This document shows, piece after piece, positions 37,443-46,705 of a stretch of 64,000 bases of DNA. The translations under genes and the position numbers were made by a program. The stretch lies in the NCBI GenBank assembly GCA_047967505.1, contig CM106539.1. The stretch is one strand, 5' to 3'. The notes below the pieces were generated by a model. That model was given only the letters and a program-made list of their open reading frames with translations, searched no databases and was not told the DNA's origin. Source of the stretch: Dipteris shenzhenensis (taxonomy: Eukaryota > Polypodiophyta > Polypodiopsida > Gleicheniales). Positions within the stretch are counted from its first letter, which is position 1; every line of letters begins with the position of its first letter.

Positions 37443-37940
37443 TTATCTGTTAGTGGAGAAAATTTTTGTCATCTTTGTATTTCTATTATAATTCTTCACA
37501 AAGTAGAGTGCATAATCCATGTTGAGGTGACACAATAGCTTGAATTGCATTTTGCCTAATCCACATGCATCTAGATGTGGTACTACCTCTAGGTCTAGTA
37601 GTGCCTGGTAGCACTTTGAGGTGTGGTAGGTAACCTTGAACCAGGTGGTGGAGTTATACATGTATGTAGAATGAACAACCATACCGCTTAGCTGTTCCAC
37701 CCATTCTTGGCCCAGTGGTGAATGCGTAGTGATGGTAATGCCTCTTTCTAAGCTTAGGCTAGATGCACTACTTTCTGAGCTTGCTTTGCGCTTCTTCGGG
37801 TTTGCACTTGCCATTGAAGGCTCTCTGATCTCTTGAGGTGTTTTGTGTGGTGTCTTCCCTTTCTTCTTGTGCCTTTCCATGGCCTCCTGTGCTGAGATTC
37901 GAAGGGCTTCTTTGATTTCCCTTACCTCTTCATTAGCATA
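37443..37940 (-). CDS. Unidentified lysine/serine-rich reading frame
   Basis: A frame open from about 37940 with ATG at 37880 (145 residues). It has a basic N-terminus (MERHKKKGKTPHKTPQEIREP, KKRKAS: a possible nuclear-localisation cluster), a Ser-rich stretch, then a compact part with TTWFKVTYHTSKCYQALLDLEVVPHLDACGLGKMQFKLL. I do not know the family. It is one of three minus-strand frames between 37.4 and 40.2 kb that may belong to one decayed mobile-element protein. A real gene cannot be excluded. Confidence 0.3.
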   Translation of the reverse strand, partial: YANEEVREIKEALRISAQEAMERHKKKGKTPHKTPQEIREPSMASANPKKRKASSESSASSLSLERGITITTHSPLGQEWVEQLSGMVVHSTYMYNSTTWFKVTYHTSKCYQALLDLEVVPHLDACGLGKMQFKLLCHLNMDYALYFVKNYNRNTKMTKIFSTNR

Positions 37941-38179
37941 TTGCCCTGGTAGTTGGGAATGGGTCTCCGACTAGCCACTTGTGAATTCTAGCTCCTCCTC
38001 TTGGAGGGAGTTGAAGTGCCTTCTTGGTGTCAGAAGACATGTTTGGGTGGTTCGGTTGCAAGTAGTTGGGAGATTTGAGAGTGATTTTGGAGGCTTTTGT
38101 GTGTAGGGGAAATTTTGGTAGCTTACAATTAGAAATCATAATGCAGTGCCTAGCTGTCTTGACTTATATAGATTTAATG

Positions 38180-38935
38180 TAGCGTGCTGCATTAATCTCT
38201 TATTGCAGTGCCCCCATGAAATTGCTCCCTATTGATGGTGTCAATCAATCAGCCGTTCATTACCTTTTTTGGGACCTTGACCCTTTCTTCACAATGCATG
38301 ATTGGCCCTTCACTTGACCACTTTGACATATGCTGATGCACTATCCTATTATTGCAGCATGCCTAGTAATGATGTACCTATGGCTTATCTTAGTGCAATA
38401 TAGTTATGAGTGTCATCTTACATGTTTAACTAAACATTTTGTGCATGTGTGTCACTCCTTTGACAAGTTGTCAAACACCCGATGCATTAACATGTTAATG
38501 CAGCGTCTTGATTCTTTGCTGCTCTAAGCATAATGTTTCCCTTTAGAGTTCTCATGGCATTATTGAGATACAGTATAACCATCAGGAACCCTTGGTTGCA
38601 CTCTCACATGTTTAATTATTCTTACCGATGCATTAGCCATTATTGCATCAAGATGATCATGCAATGCATACCTGACGTATATTATGACTAATTGGCCCTG
38701 GCTTGCTTGATAGGTCTAGCCTATAGCTTGGGTAGTGCTTGGATGAGTTTTGTTGGCACCTTGCATAGCCTCAATGCAATGCTACATTATTGCAGTGCCC
38801 TAATTTTTTGCACTTGTTGAGCTGATTTTGACCCTGCATTGTGTAGGCCTTTGATTTCCCTGTATTGAATTGCTAGAACACTTTGGAATACTTTTTGGTT
38901 GACATGGGTTATTGTAGCGCACTGCAATAACCTTA
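38180..38935. repeat. Degenerate ~147-bp tandem repeat
   Basis: A core close to TATTGCAGTGCC / TAATGCAGCG, often with GATGCATTA beside it, recurs at 38201, 38350, 38496, 38641, 38788 and 38910. The spacings are 149, 146, 145, 147 and 122. ACATGTTTAA also recurs at the same offset in two units. The units are strongly diverged, so the array is old. No coding frame is credible here. Confidence 0.5.
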
Positions 38936-39252
38936 CCCTCTGTAGCCCTGCAATTGTTTTGTACTGTTGTTCCTTGACAATTTTGACTTCTGGCCATGTG
39001 CATTCCATCCTGTAGATTTGATAGGGCAGATGTGTGTGCTGGGAATGTGCTTACCTTAGTTAGTGCTTAAGCTATTTGATAAAGGTGTTGTGCTTCTAGC
39101 ACCTATTTGGTTGTTGACCTTGACTTGGACTTGGACTCAACCTTCAAAATGTGAGTGCTTGTGCATGTGTGGTCCTACCCTTGTGAAGTGGGTTTAGCTA
39201 AGGACCCTAGAGTGTTGGCTTAACAAAATTGTGCCCTAGCTTAAGTTTGGAC

Positions 39253-40209
39253 CTACCTAATTGAGTACTTAATATGCAACACTTTGTTAGGGTAAACATT
39301 GAGGATCCAAGTGGCATACCTTGTGGTTGACATCGTTATTGTTGGTGGAATTTTGACTTGCAATGTCGTGGTGATAATAGTTTGCGCAAGATCCTTGAGC
39401 ATTGTCTTGGTGTCCTTGATGATATCCGATTCATAATGTTGTTTGATCCTTGCACTGTCATGTGGGAAAATAGGTTCTTGCGGTTCTACTTCCATTGCGA
39501 AAGTAGGTTCTTGTGCATTTGTTTCCTTTCCCACATGTTGTGTGTCTTTTCTTGAAGGACTAGTTTTACCCATCATAGGTTCTTGTGTGACTACCTGAGG
39601 TCTAGTCACCCTTGTAGTTGCTTGTGACATTGGCAAAAATAATGTGGATGTCGATGATGAAGGAACGTTTGTGACATCTATCATTTTGCCCATGTTTTTG
39701 TGTCTTAGAGCAGGTTCTTGTGGTTCTATGTTTTGAAGTGTGGATTTCGCAATGACCCTCCTCTAGGTAGGTTCTTGTGGTTATGCTCTTTTGCATTGTA
39801 CATATGTTGGTGGTAATGGGCATGGTTCCATTCTAAAGTTTGTCTTTTGTACCCATACCATCTTTGTCTTCTTTGGTGCTTGTAGTTGTGGCATGGCTCC
39901 ATGTGATAGTTCTATGATAGCCACCATTTTGGTAACCATATCTAATCATTGCCTTGGGAGAAACCTTGGCTTTTCAATAGCGGTACTAGCATCCATTACT
40001 GATGCATTCTTTTCTAACTTTGAGCTTTCTTGGCTTGGGATTGACGGGGTTTGGATTGCAAGGGAAATGTTGGCTTTTGATGTTGAGGTTGACGAGGTAA
40101 CCATACATTTCTTTTGCTCTTGAAATAACCTTGAGCTTGTAGCAACTTCTTGGGAATCCACCTTGTCACTGATGTTGTCATGGTATTGCGTGAACAAGGC
40201 ATTGGCCAT
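39253..40209 (-). pseudogene. Unidentified broken frame with repeated Gln-Glu-Pro motif
   Basis: Frames at 40209-39946 and 39693-39253 (with a stretch between them interrupted by stops) give a Ser/Thr/Lys-rich protein. The phrase QEP(T/A/M) recurs about five times (DNA AGGTTCTTG near 39470, 39503, 39576, 39713, 39770), mostly as PQEP or AQEP. No enzyme motif or membrane segment is visible. It could be the 5' gag-like protein of an unknown retroelement, related to the frame at 37443. Identity is open. Confidence 0.3.
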
Positions 40210-40439
40210 AGGTGAGGTTGTGGAATGTGGGGTTGTGTAGATGAGAATCTAGAGGTGGAGAGGTTTTTGTTGGTAGGTTATGTTGAGATATCGAGCTCCA
40301 CTCATGATATGCCAGGGTGACCGTTGTGCATTCATGTCATCGACTTGTTAGCTACATGTGGTTGGTACACCGCCCATGAATAATAGCTGGATGACAACTA
40401 TCCTTATGTAGTCCAGTTCGTGGCTCAATTAGTATGCCA

Positions 40440-40630
40440 CCTTAGTTAGTTGAGTTTGGTTTGAGACCCACATATAGGGTTCTTCTATTTCTTTGTACTA
40501 GAGTTCTTTTGGCTTTCACAACTAAGAAGAGGAAAACTATTTTCAGCCTCCACCTTTGTGTGTATTCCCCCATTGTGTATGTGAGAAAGCCACAAGTGAG
40601 ACTCCTTCCTTCTCTCCTACTATCTTCACA
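40440..40630 (+). repeat. LTR end of a copia-type element
   Basis: Sequence ending in CTTCACA at 40630 is followed directly by TGGTATCAAAGCCTGG, an initiator-tRNA-Met primer site. The LTR start is not determined, because no partner LTR was found. Confidence 0.45.
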
Positions 40631-40646
40631 TGGTATCAAAGCCTGG
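40631..40646 (+). other. tRNA-Met primer-binding site
   Basis: TGGTATCAAAGCCTGG, one mismatch in the first 12 bases to the canonical plant site, directly after a CA end. The body of the element is almost absent: only a copia RT scrap follows. Confidence 0.65.
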
Positions 40647-40714
40647 TTCGTGGTAAGGAGCTCAAGAAAGCAAACCAAGTTCACGATGTCCTAGTAAGAG
40701 GACCAGTGTTGCTT

Positions 40715-40815
40715 TCCTTTTTTGAGTTTGGGCAGACATATGGCATTGATTATGAAGAAACATTCAGTCTGGTTGCAAGGATGGCAACTGTAAGAGCAGT
40801 CATTGGCTTCCACCT
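40715..40815 (+). pseudogene. Copia reverse-transcriptase scrap
   Basis: TYGIDYEETFSLVARMATVRAVI is the copia RT phrase normally found shortly after RYKARLVAKG. Only this short piece survives between a primer site and a minus-strand gypsy relic, so most of the element was deleted. Confidence 0.7.
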
Positions 40816-40839
40816 TCCTATGATGATATGATATTGGAA

Positions 40840-42200
40840 TGACCGCATTAGAGTCATCACTTTCAAAATATTGACCTAACTTGTTGATAGGCACCATCGA
40901 CGTATCGTCTTCTAAGTTCAACTCTTCCTTTGTCCAATTATCATCATGAGCTCCTGTCATCGAGTCAAGGTGTCCATTCATCCAATCTGATAAGTCATGC
41001 CATAACGTTGGGTTTCTCCTTAGCAATGAAGCAATTGGAATTTTGACTTCCATGGACAAGAATGCAGCAAGTCCTATGACATCTCTTGGTCCACCTGGCA
41101 TCGTAATGCCATCAGACTATCTCTCTATGTTATCATGAAGGTTGCTCAAGCCCTCATGTCTTAATCATTCCATAATCGAATCTTCCTCAAACATATGATC
41201 CATAAGCAAGGGTTCATCAGTTGACACTCGATCTTCATTCATTTCTGCTATAATGGATGGTACTTTGACTGGTGCTCTATTAGTTGAGTATTTCTAACTT
41301 AATGTCAACCAGCACTCTGGGATCTACCTACATTGCTTGACATTCTTCTACTAGAACCTTAGCCTTCACCAAATTCTCCTTTTCATCAATAGGATTAAGG
41401 TATTCGTGAAATCCACTTGGTGTATTTGGTCTTGGCTCTTCTACCTCTTCTCCACTTAGATCTCCATCTCCTTTACCTCCTTGACTAGATCTTCTTTCTA
41501 AACTCCCTATGGTCTCTGAGGTTGCTACAGTGGCCATGTCCTCATCAGAACCACTCTACACTATCACTCTATCCTTCCCCTTACCCACTTTAATCGCTTG
41601 CTTTTTGATTGGGTTGTTTTGAGGTTTTGGATTCTGTTATGTTCCAGCTTGACCCTCTCTTTCTCTCTTACGCAACTCTCGTGTGATCGCCTTGGCTTGC
41701 ATTCGAGTAATTGCATTTAAAGAAACTTGAGCAATGCATTCACGTTCAATCCCTAACAAGTTGAGGCTTGTCATTCTTGGGTTTGAAGCATCTATAGGTG
41801 CTCTTCACATTGAACAATCTTTATATAAATGGTCAATACCATAGCCACTGCACAATGGGACATTGCACTTGTAGCATTGAATTGGAGGCCTTGGATTTGT
41901 GTTATTCATATCCCTAGCTTTAGCATTGACTGGCATTGTTTGGTATATTGGGATATGTTGATCTCCCTGAACAACATAATGACTAAGGTAACTTATGTAT
42001 TCGTCTTCCTCTTGAGTGGATAACGGTTGTTCAGCATAAGGCTCTGTGATCCTTGGATCAGGTTCATTCCAACCCTGAGACATTTCTTCCACCATCACTT
42101 GGTTCATTGGCATAATTCTTGGCAGAGGTGGTTGAGGTCCTAGGATTGACTGTAGTAATGGCACATTCTATGCTTGATATGGCATTGATCTAACATTGTT
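40840..42200 (-). pseudogene. Gypsy-type gag/leader relic with zinc knuckle
   Basis: Minus-strand frames at 42164-41805, 41537-41328 and 41101-40840 carry CYKCNVPLCSGYGIDHLYKDC (a disturbed knuckle region near 41810-41875) and acidic, Pro-rich linker protein (PSGFHEYLNPIDEKENL). Stops divide it. Gag assignment rests on the knuckle and composition, so it is moderate. Confidence 0.5.
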
Positions 42201-42456
42201 AGCTCCTTGAACAAATTGATTCTTTTGTAGCGGTGGAGCTAGTAATGCTAGTTGTTGTAGTCTAAGTTGATAAGTCTATGTTTGCACTAGCAGCAACATT
42301 CTTGGGTATCTGCACTGGGAAGTCTCGTGGTTTCCCCACCTATTACAATGTCCACACCACAAGGCTAGTGGCCTTGCTTATAACCTTGGACACTCATTTG
42401 AGGGATGATTCCCTGAGCATACGTTGCACCAATCGGATATGTCAAAGCTCTGCCAA

Positions 42457-43515
42457 ATATGATTCAACTCTAGATGCCTCTCCAAATTTTGCCGAGTCAT
42501 TTAGCCCACAGCCTTCTCCTCAAGATGCTCAACCTTCCCTTCAAGGAGCTGAGCTTGATGACTATATCAATAGCCTCCTCCAGGTAGAAAACAGTAAGCA
42601 GCTCCATCGAACTGTTCATATGCTTCATATGATGATAGCACTACAGCATATGCAACAGCAGTTCATTCGTGATTGTAGCAGTGACTCACCTTCGGCTTTC
42701 AAGAAAGTGTCTCAACATCAAGTCGACCTCCCTTCAGGAAAACTCCAAACCATTCAAAGAAAGTCCATACAGGTTTATCCAAGCTGACCAACAATTGTGC
42801 AACCAAGAAATCCAAGAACTCTTGGATATGGGTCTCATTGAACCATCCCCCTTTGAGTGGGCTGCAGCGGCATTCTATGTAAATAAACACTCTGAGCAGA
42901 AGAGGGGTAATAAGCACCTTGTCATAAATTACAAGCCACTAAACAAATGTCTTTTGTCCATTTCTCATCCGATTCCTAACAAAGAATACCTCATGCTACA
43001 ATCTTCTCGAAGTTCAACCTCAAGGTAGGGTTCTGGCAAGTGGTTCTTAATCCTAATGATCACCATAAGATAGGATTTGTCGTTCCTCAGGGATTCTATC
43101 AATGGAATGTATTCCCTTTCAGTCTCAAAATTGCTCCTGTAGAATTTCAGAAGTTCATGGATTCCATATTCAGTCAGCATCATTCTTTTTGTTTAGTTTA
43201 TATTGATGACATACTAGTGTATAATAAGGATGTCCATTCACATCTCTGCCATCTTCAAATTGTGTATGATCTCATCAAATCCAAAGGGTTGGCCCTTTCT
43301 GCCAAAAAAATCACCCTTGGCCAGGAAATGATTGAGTTCTTAGGAGTCCACATCCACAAGGGTAATATTCAAATGCAGCAACATGTCTTGAAGGCCCTTC
43401 TTGCATTTCCAGATGAAATCAGGGATCGAACTCAACTCCAAAGGCTCCTAGAATGTTAAATTACATATCCCCTTTTTATAAACAGTTGGCCCGAGATCGG
43501 CATCTTCTCCAACTC
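42457..43515 (+). pseudogene. Endogenous caulimovirid protease-RT linker and reverse transcriptase relic
   Basis: The first ~300 bp match the end of the minus-strand viral fragment (32262-31957). The reading then continues into reverse transcriptase: FEWAAAAFYVNKHSE, NKHLVINYKPLN, a break near 43020, then FVVPQGFYQWNVFPFSLKIAPVEFQKFMD, FCLVYIDDILVYN with the catalytic YxDD (as YIDD), and IEFLGVHIHKGNIQMQQHVLKALLAFPDEI. The wording of the last two is caulimovirid rather than gypsy. It is broken by at least two stops or frameshifts, and RNase H is not seen before the LTR copy at 43517. It is an inactive fossil. Confidence 0.8.
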
Positions 43516-43516
43516 T

Positions 43517-43775
43517 TGTTGGGATATCTCAAGGTGTATGCCTCAGGCACACCTTGGTTTCTATGTGTGAGTGCTAGAGGCATAGTTAGGTGCCCATAAG
43601 CACAATGGCACAGTTAGGTGCCCATAAGCACAGTTAGGTGGTGGTAAGCCACATAGGATGATTGAGAGAATCTAGGAGCAGATTGAGGAGATGATTGTGG
43701 AGCTCTGAAGTCATCAGTGATGGTAGTGAGCGTGTAAGAGGTGCCTACATAAGGACCTCACTCTTCTTCATTCTA
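43517..43775 (+). repeat. Diverged, lone LTR of the 18275-element family
   Basis: Begins TGTTGGGATATCTCAAGG and follows the 285-bp LTR (18275/20211) through GACCTCACTCTTC, then diverges near 43775, so the 3' part is lost or replaced. It carries an extra tandem copy of GGCACAGTTAGGTGCCCATAA. No internal region follows, so this is a solo or truncated LTR, placed exactly at the end of the viral RT relic. Confidence 0.8.
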
Positions 43776-43907
43776 TATAACACCTATTTCATTAATTTTG
43801 GACTTTTTGTGTTGTTTTTGGACGAAGCCCAAAAATCCTTCCCAAATGAAAACTTTACTTTATGAAAATATCCTTCCCAAATCAAAATTTTACTTTCTAA
43901 AAAGTTT

Positions 43908-44274
43908 CTTCCCAAATCAAAAGTTCACTTTGTGGCACTGTCATATTCACATAAAAATATTGTTTTTTCAATCTATACTTTTGCACCAACATGCAAGAAT
44001 TTGAAATAATCCTATATTAGAAATTCTAGCTATATCTAAGTTATTTGTTAATTTAATTATTTTTAATATTTTTCCTTGACGTTTTTCCTTCCCAAATCAA
44101 AAGTTCACTTTGTGGCTGTATCATATTCACATACAAATATTGTTTTTCAATCTTTACTTTTGCACCAACATGCAAGAATTTGAAATAATCCTATATTAGA
44201 AATTCTAGCTATATCTAAGTTATTTGTTAATTTAATTATTTTTAATATTTTTCCTTGACGTTTTTCGTTGACGT
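43908..44274 (+). repeat. 180-bp tandem duplication
   Basis: The block from CTTCCCAAATCAAAAGTTCA to CCTTGACGTTTTTC occurs twice with a 180-bp offset and few differences. A third, partial relative of its first bases lies at 43838-43900. It is AT-rich with no coding frame. Confidence 0.85.
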
Positions 44275-44539
44275 GATAAATTTATAAATCCATGAAAGGA
44301 GACTTAAATATTTCATGAAAATAACATTGTCACTCGGCAATATGCACAAAATTTAACAAAACTTTTAATAAATAGAAAGAAGACATGATGCCATAAGACC
44401 AAAGAGGGATAATAGCAATTGTAGCTTTATGTATATGATTACATTGAGAGACGTTGCTCTTAGCTAGAGTCTTTATATCCAAAATGATATAGATTGAACA
44501 TATGTTTACAATTTAAATTGTTGCTCTTAAAGAGCCTCA

Positions 44540-44945
44540 ATTCGTGCCATCTGCATAATTTGACACCCCATTGTCTTATTGCTCAATGTCACGATAGTCC
44601 CTTGCCAATTGCCATCTGCATAATTTGACCTAGGCTTGTCTTGCCAAGCCTTGCCCCTTGGGTGCATTGACTCCCCATTGTCTTATTGCTTAATGCGATA
44701 GTCCCTTGCCAGGTGCCATCTGCATTAACTCCCTGTTGTCTTGCCAAGCCTTGACCCTTGGGTGACATCCAGTGCAAAATACAGGTGCCATCTGCATTAA
44801 CTCCCACAAGTTATCTTGCCAAGCCTTGCCCCTTGGGTGCATTGACTCCCCATTGTCTTATTGCTCAATGTGATAGTCCCTTGCCAGGTGCCATCTGCAT
44901 TAACTCCCTATTGTCTTGGCAAGCCTTGACCCTTAAGTGACATCT
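44540..44945 (+). repeat. Irregular short tandem repeat cluster
   Basis: Phrases GTCCCTTGCCAGGTGCCATC, TTGTCTTGCCAAGCCTTG and CCCTTGGGTGCATTGACTCC recur four or so times in changing order, with units of roughly 80-100 bp. It looks like nested duplications; no gene is credible. Confidence 0.7.
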
Positions 44946-45073
44946 AGTGCATATTTTGACTCTCATTTGACATACGAGGTGATGACTCTGATTATAATTG
45001 TCTTGGATTGGCTCCTTGCCTAGTACCCAAATAAAATCCTTCTGAATCAATGGACTTCAATACAAAGCTTTAA

Positions 45074-46699
45074 TCATGGACATTCTTCATTTGCGCTGTC
45101 TCCTTCTACTTCCTCCATGGCGAGCATCCTTAAAAATTCGTGTATATGCAAAATAGTTTGCTGTGGTATTTTTATTTCTCCTTCTACCTCATATCCCATG
45201 TGCTTCTTTGATTTCTTTGCCCTTGAATGCCAAGACACTATGATTGTCTCCGTCGAAACTTGAGAGACTGCTTCATCATTTGGGACCCACTCCTTCATTA
45301 TACAATTAGTATATAATGTGTTGTTATCCATATTCTCCTTCCTGCCCTTTGGCTCATACCATACCGCTGTAAATGTTGTAGCCCTCCCTTGGTCATCTCT
45401 TTGCACATCAACTACTTTTGCAACCCAAAACTTCACATTCTCATATTCATCATCCGATGGCCGAACCACAACAAAACAATCGACCTCTATATCTACTTGT
45501 GGCATAAACTCTCTCTTCTTCGGTCCACAATATGGACGTGGGAGTAATGATACAAAATCATTTTCAAAGACTGGAGCTGGGCACAAATCGTTATGAACAT
45601 TTGGCCAAAACATATTGCATTCTTCCTTGACATCCTTTGAGCCTCGCATTCTCTCAAGGTCCTTTATTAAATTTCGTGTCTTGTTAATTACAGTGGTAGT
45701 GTGTTCTCTCCAAGTAGGCTTTGAATCAGGATATCTCCGGAGCATTTTCTCTTTGTATGTAATAAATGCTTTTAATCCATCTATTTCACAATTAGACCTC
45801 TCATTAAATTCTTGTATAGGAGCCCATGTTGGATACCTTTCCTTGCTGGGAATTGAAGTTAAGAGACTGTAAGGTTCTTCAGGTTCCCATTTTGTATCAT
45901 GAGAATACTGTTGCCATTGCATTACGGGTTTTTCATCTTTAAAAAAAAAATGAAAGTAGTGTGGATTGGTATGATCTGTCAATGCATCACCACCCGTTTG
46001 TATGAAAGGTAGAATGAAGCTCTTCCAATTATACATTCTTTCGAGCCTCTCACATACTGTACTTTCCTTACGACCACCAACTTGCCTACCACATCTTCTT
46101 ACCAAGTCATCTATTGTCTCCACATCCTTGCATTTAAGCTCCCTTGAGACTGTGCTAAAAACCTGATCGATATCCTCATGTGTATGCCCAACATACAAAA
46201 ATCCACATTCGACCTCATTGAAGATTCGATGAGCAACTAGCATGGAGCAGAATGCAAAGATGAGTACATTCTTATTTTCTCGCCAGCAATTATCAGCTTG
46301 TATTCTCAAAGTCGGTGGCAGGCGACCTTTTTCTGCATGTACATTGCGAATTGCCTTCATAATAGATGTTACAACTTGATTGCTATCATGTAGATGCAAG
46401 GAATCAATCCATATATCTGCAAAGGACTTAATTCCATGCACTAACACTCCACATAGATGTGTCTTTAGAAAGTGCTTTCCTTGTAATTTAGGTGGAGTGG
46501 CAACAAAACGAGGCAATGTTGTTGTATTCTGATCCATGCCATCTACAATAAGGCACATGTAGTCATCAGGATGCAAAATAGCTTGCTCCTTCCAAAATGC
46601 ATATTTTTGTCTGGAATGTCGAATAAGGTCATGATGAGATTTTCGGTTTTTTTTGTATAATTCCCTTTGATTTGGACATGTTGCACTCTCAATGCTCAC
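45074..46699 (-). CDS. DUF7869-like protein, C-terminal frame of the two-frame gene
   Basis: A frame of 541 codons with no ATG at its start (opens after a stop at 46706; first codons TTT AAA GTG), so it is probably not translated alone. Its wording is that of the DUF7869 family, proteins widespread in plants and animals that resemble transposase/RNase H-like domains. Numbering from the GTG, likely metal-binding acidic residues are VDGMDQ (Asp53, Asp56), QADNCWRENKN (Asp136) and GHTHEDIDQVF (His172-Asp178). The C-terminal part (about 375-500) has FWVAKVVDVQRDDQG and AVWYEPKG, a BAH-like or chromatin-reader-like module in such proteins. The upstream frame (46696-48570) ends within the same 10 bases, and a -1 slip at TTTAAAG would fuse them. 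Function of the family is unknown. Confidence 0.8.
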   Translation of the reverse strand: MSIESATCPNQRELYKKNRKSHHDLIRHSRQKYAFWKEQAILHPDDYMCLIVDGMDQNTTTLPRFVATPPKLQGKHFLKTHLCGVLVHGIKSFADIWIDSLHLHDSNQVVTSIMKAIRNVHAEKGRLPPTLRIQADNCWRENKNVLIFAFCSMLVAHRIFNEVECGFLYVGHTHEDIDQVFSTVSRELKCKDVETIDDLVRRCGRQVGGRKESTVCERLERMYNWKSFILPFIQTGGDALTDHTNPHYFHFFFKDEKPVMQWQQYSHDTKWEPEEPYSLLTSIPSKERYPTWAPIQEFNERSNCEIDGLKAFITYKEKMLRRYPDSKPTWREHTTTVINKTRNLIKDLERMRGSKDVKEECNMFWPNVHNDLCPAPVFENDFVSLLPRPYCGPKKREFMPQVDIEVDCFVVVRPSDDEYENVKFWVAKVVDVQRDDQGRATTFTAVWYEPKGRKENMDNNTLYTNCIMKEWVPNDEAVSQVSTETIIVSWHSRAKKSKKHMGYEVEGEIKIPQQTILHIHEFLRMLAMEEVEGDSANEECP

Positions 46700-46705
46700 T
46701 TTAAA
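46696..46705 (-). promoter_or_regulatory. Candidate -1 ribosomal frameshift site TTTAAAG
   Basis: On the minus strand the zero frame reads GAT TTA AAG TGA, and T TTA AAG fits the X XXY YYZ slippery pattern exactly. A -1 slip continues as GTG AGC ATT GAG into the 541-codon frame. The two frames overlap only from 46705 to 46696, and the heptamer fills that overlap. Downstream only a weak 4-bp hairpin (GCAT/GTGC) is visible by eye. A plain one-base deletion in a TTTAAA run would look the same. Confidence 0.45.

Noticed and set aside
46696-46699. GTG-initiated independent gene with a 4-bp overlap, as in a bacterial operon
   Set aside because: The region is plant nuclear DNA; the frame has no ATG start and continues the domain order of the upstream frame, so frameshift or lesion is the better reading.
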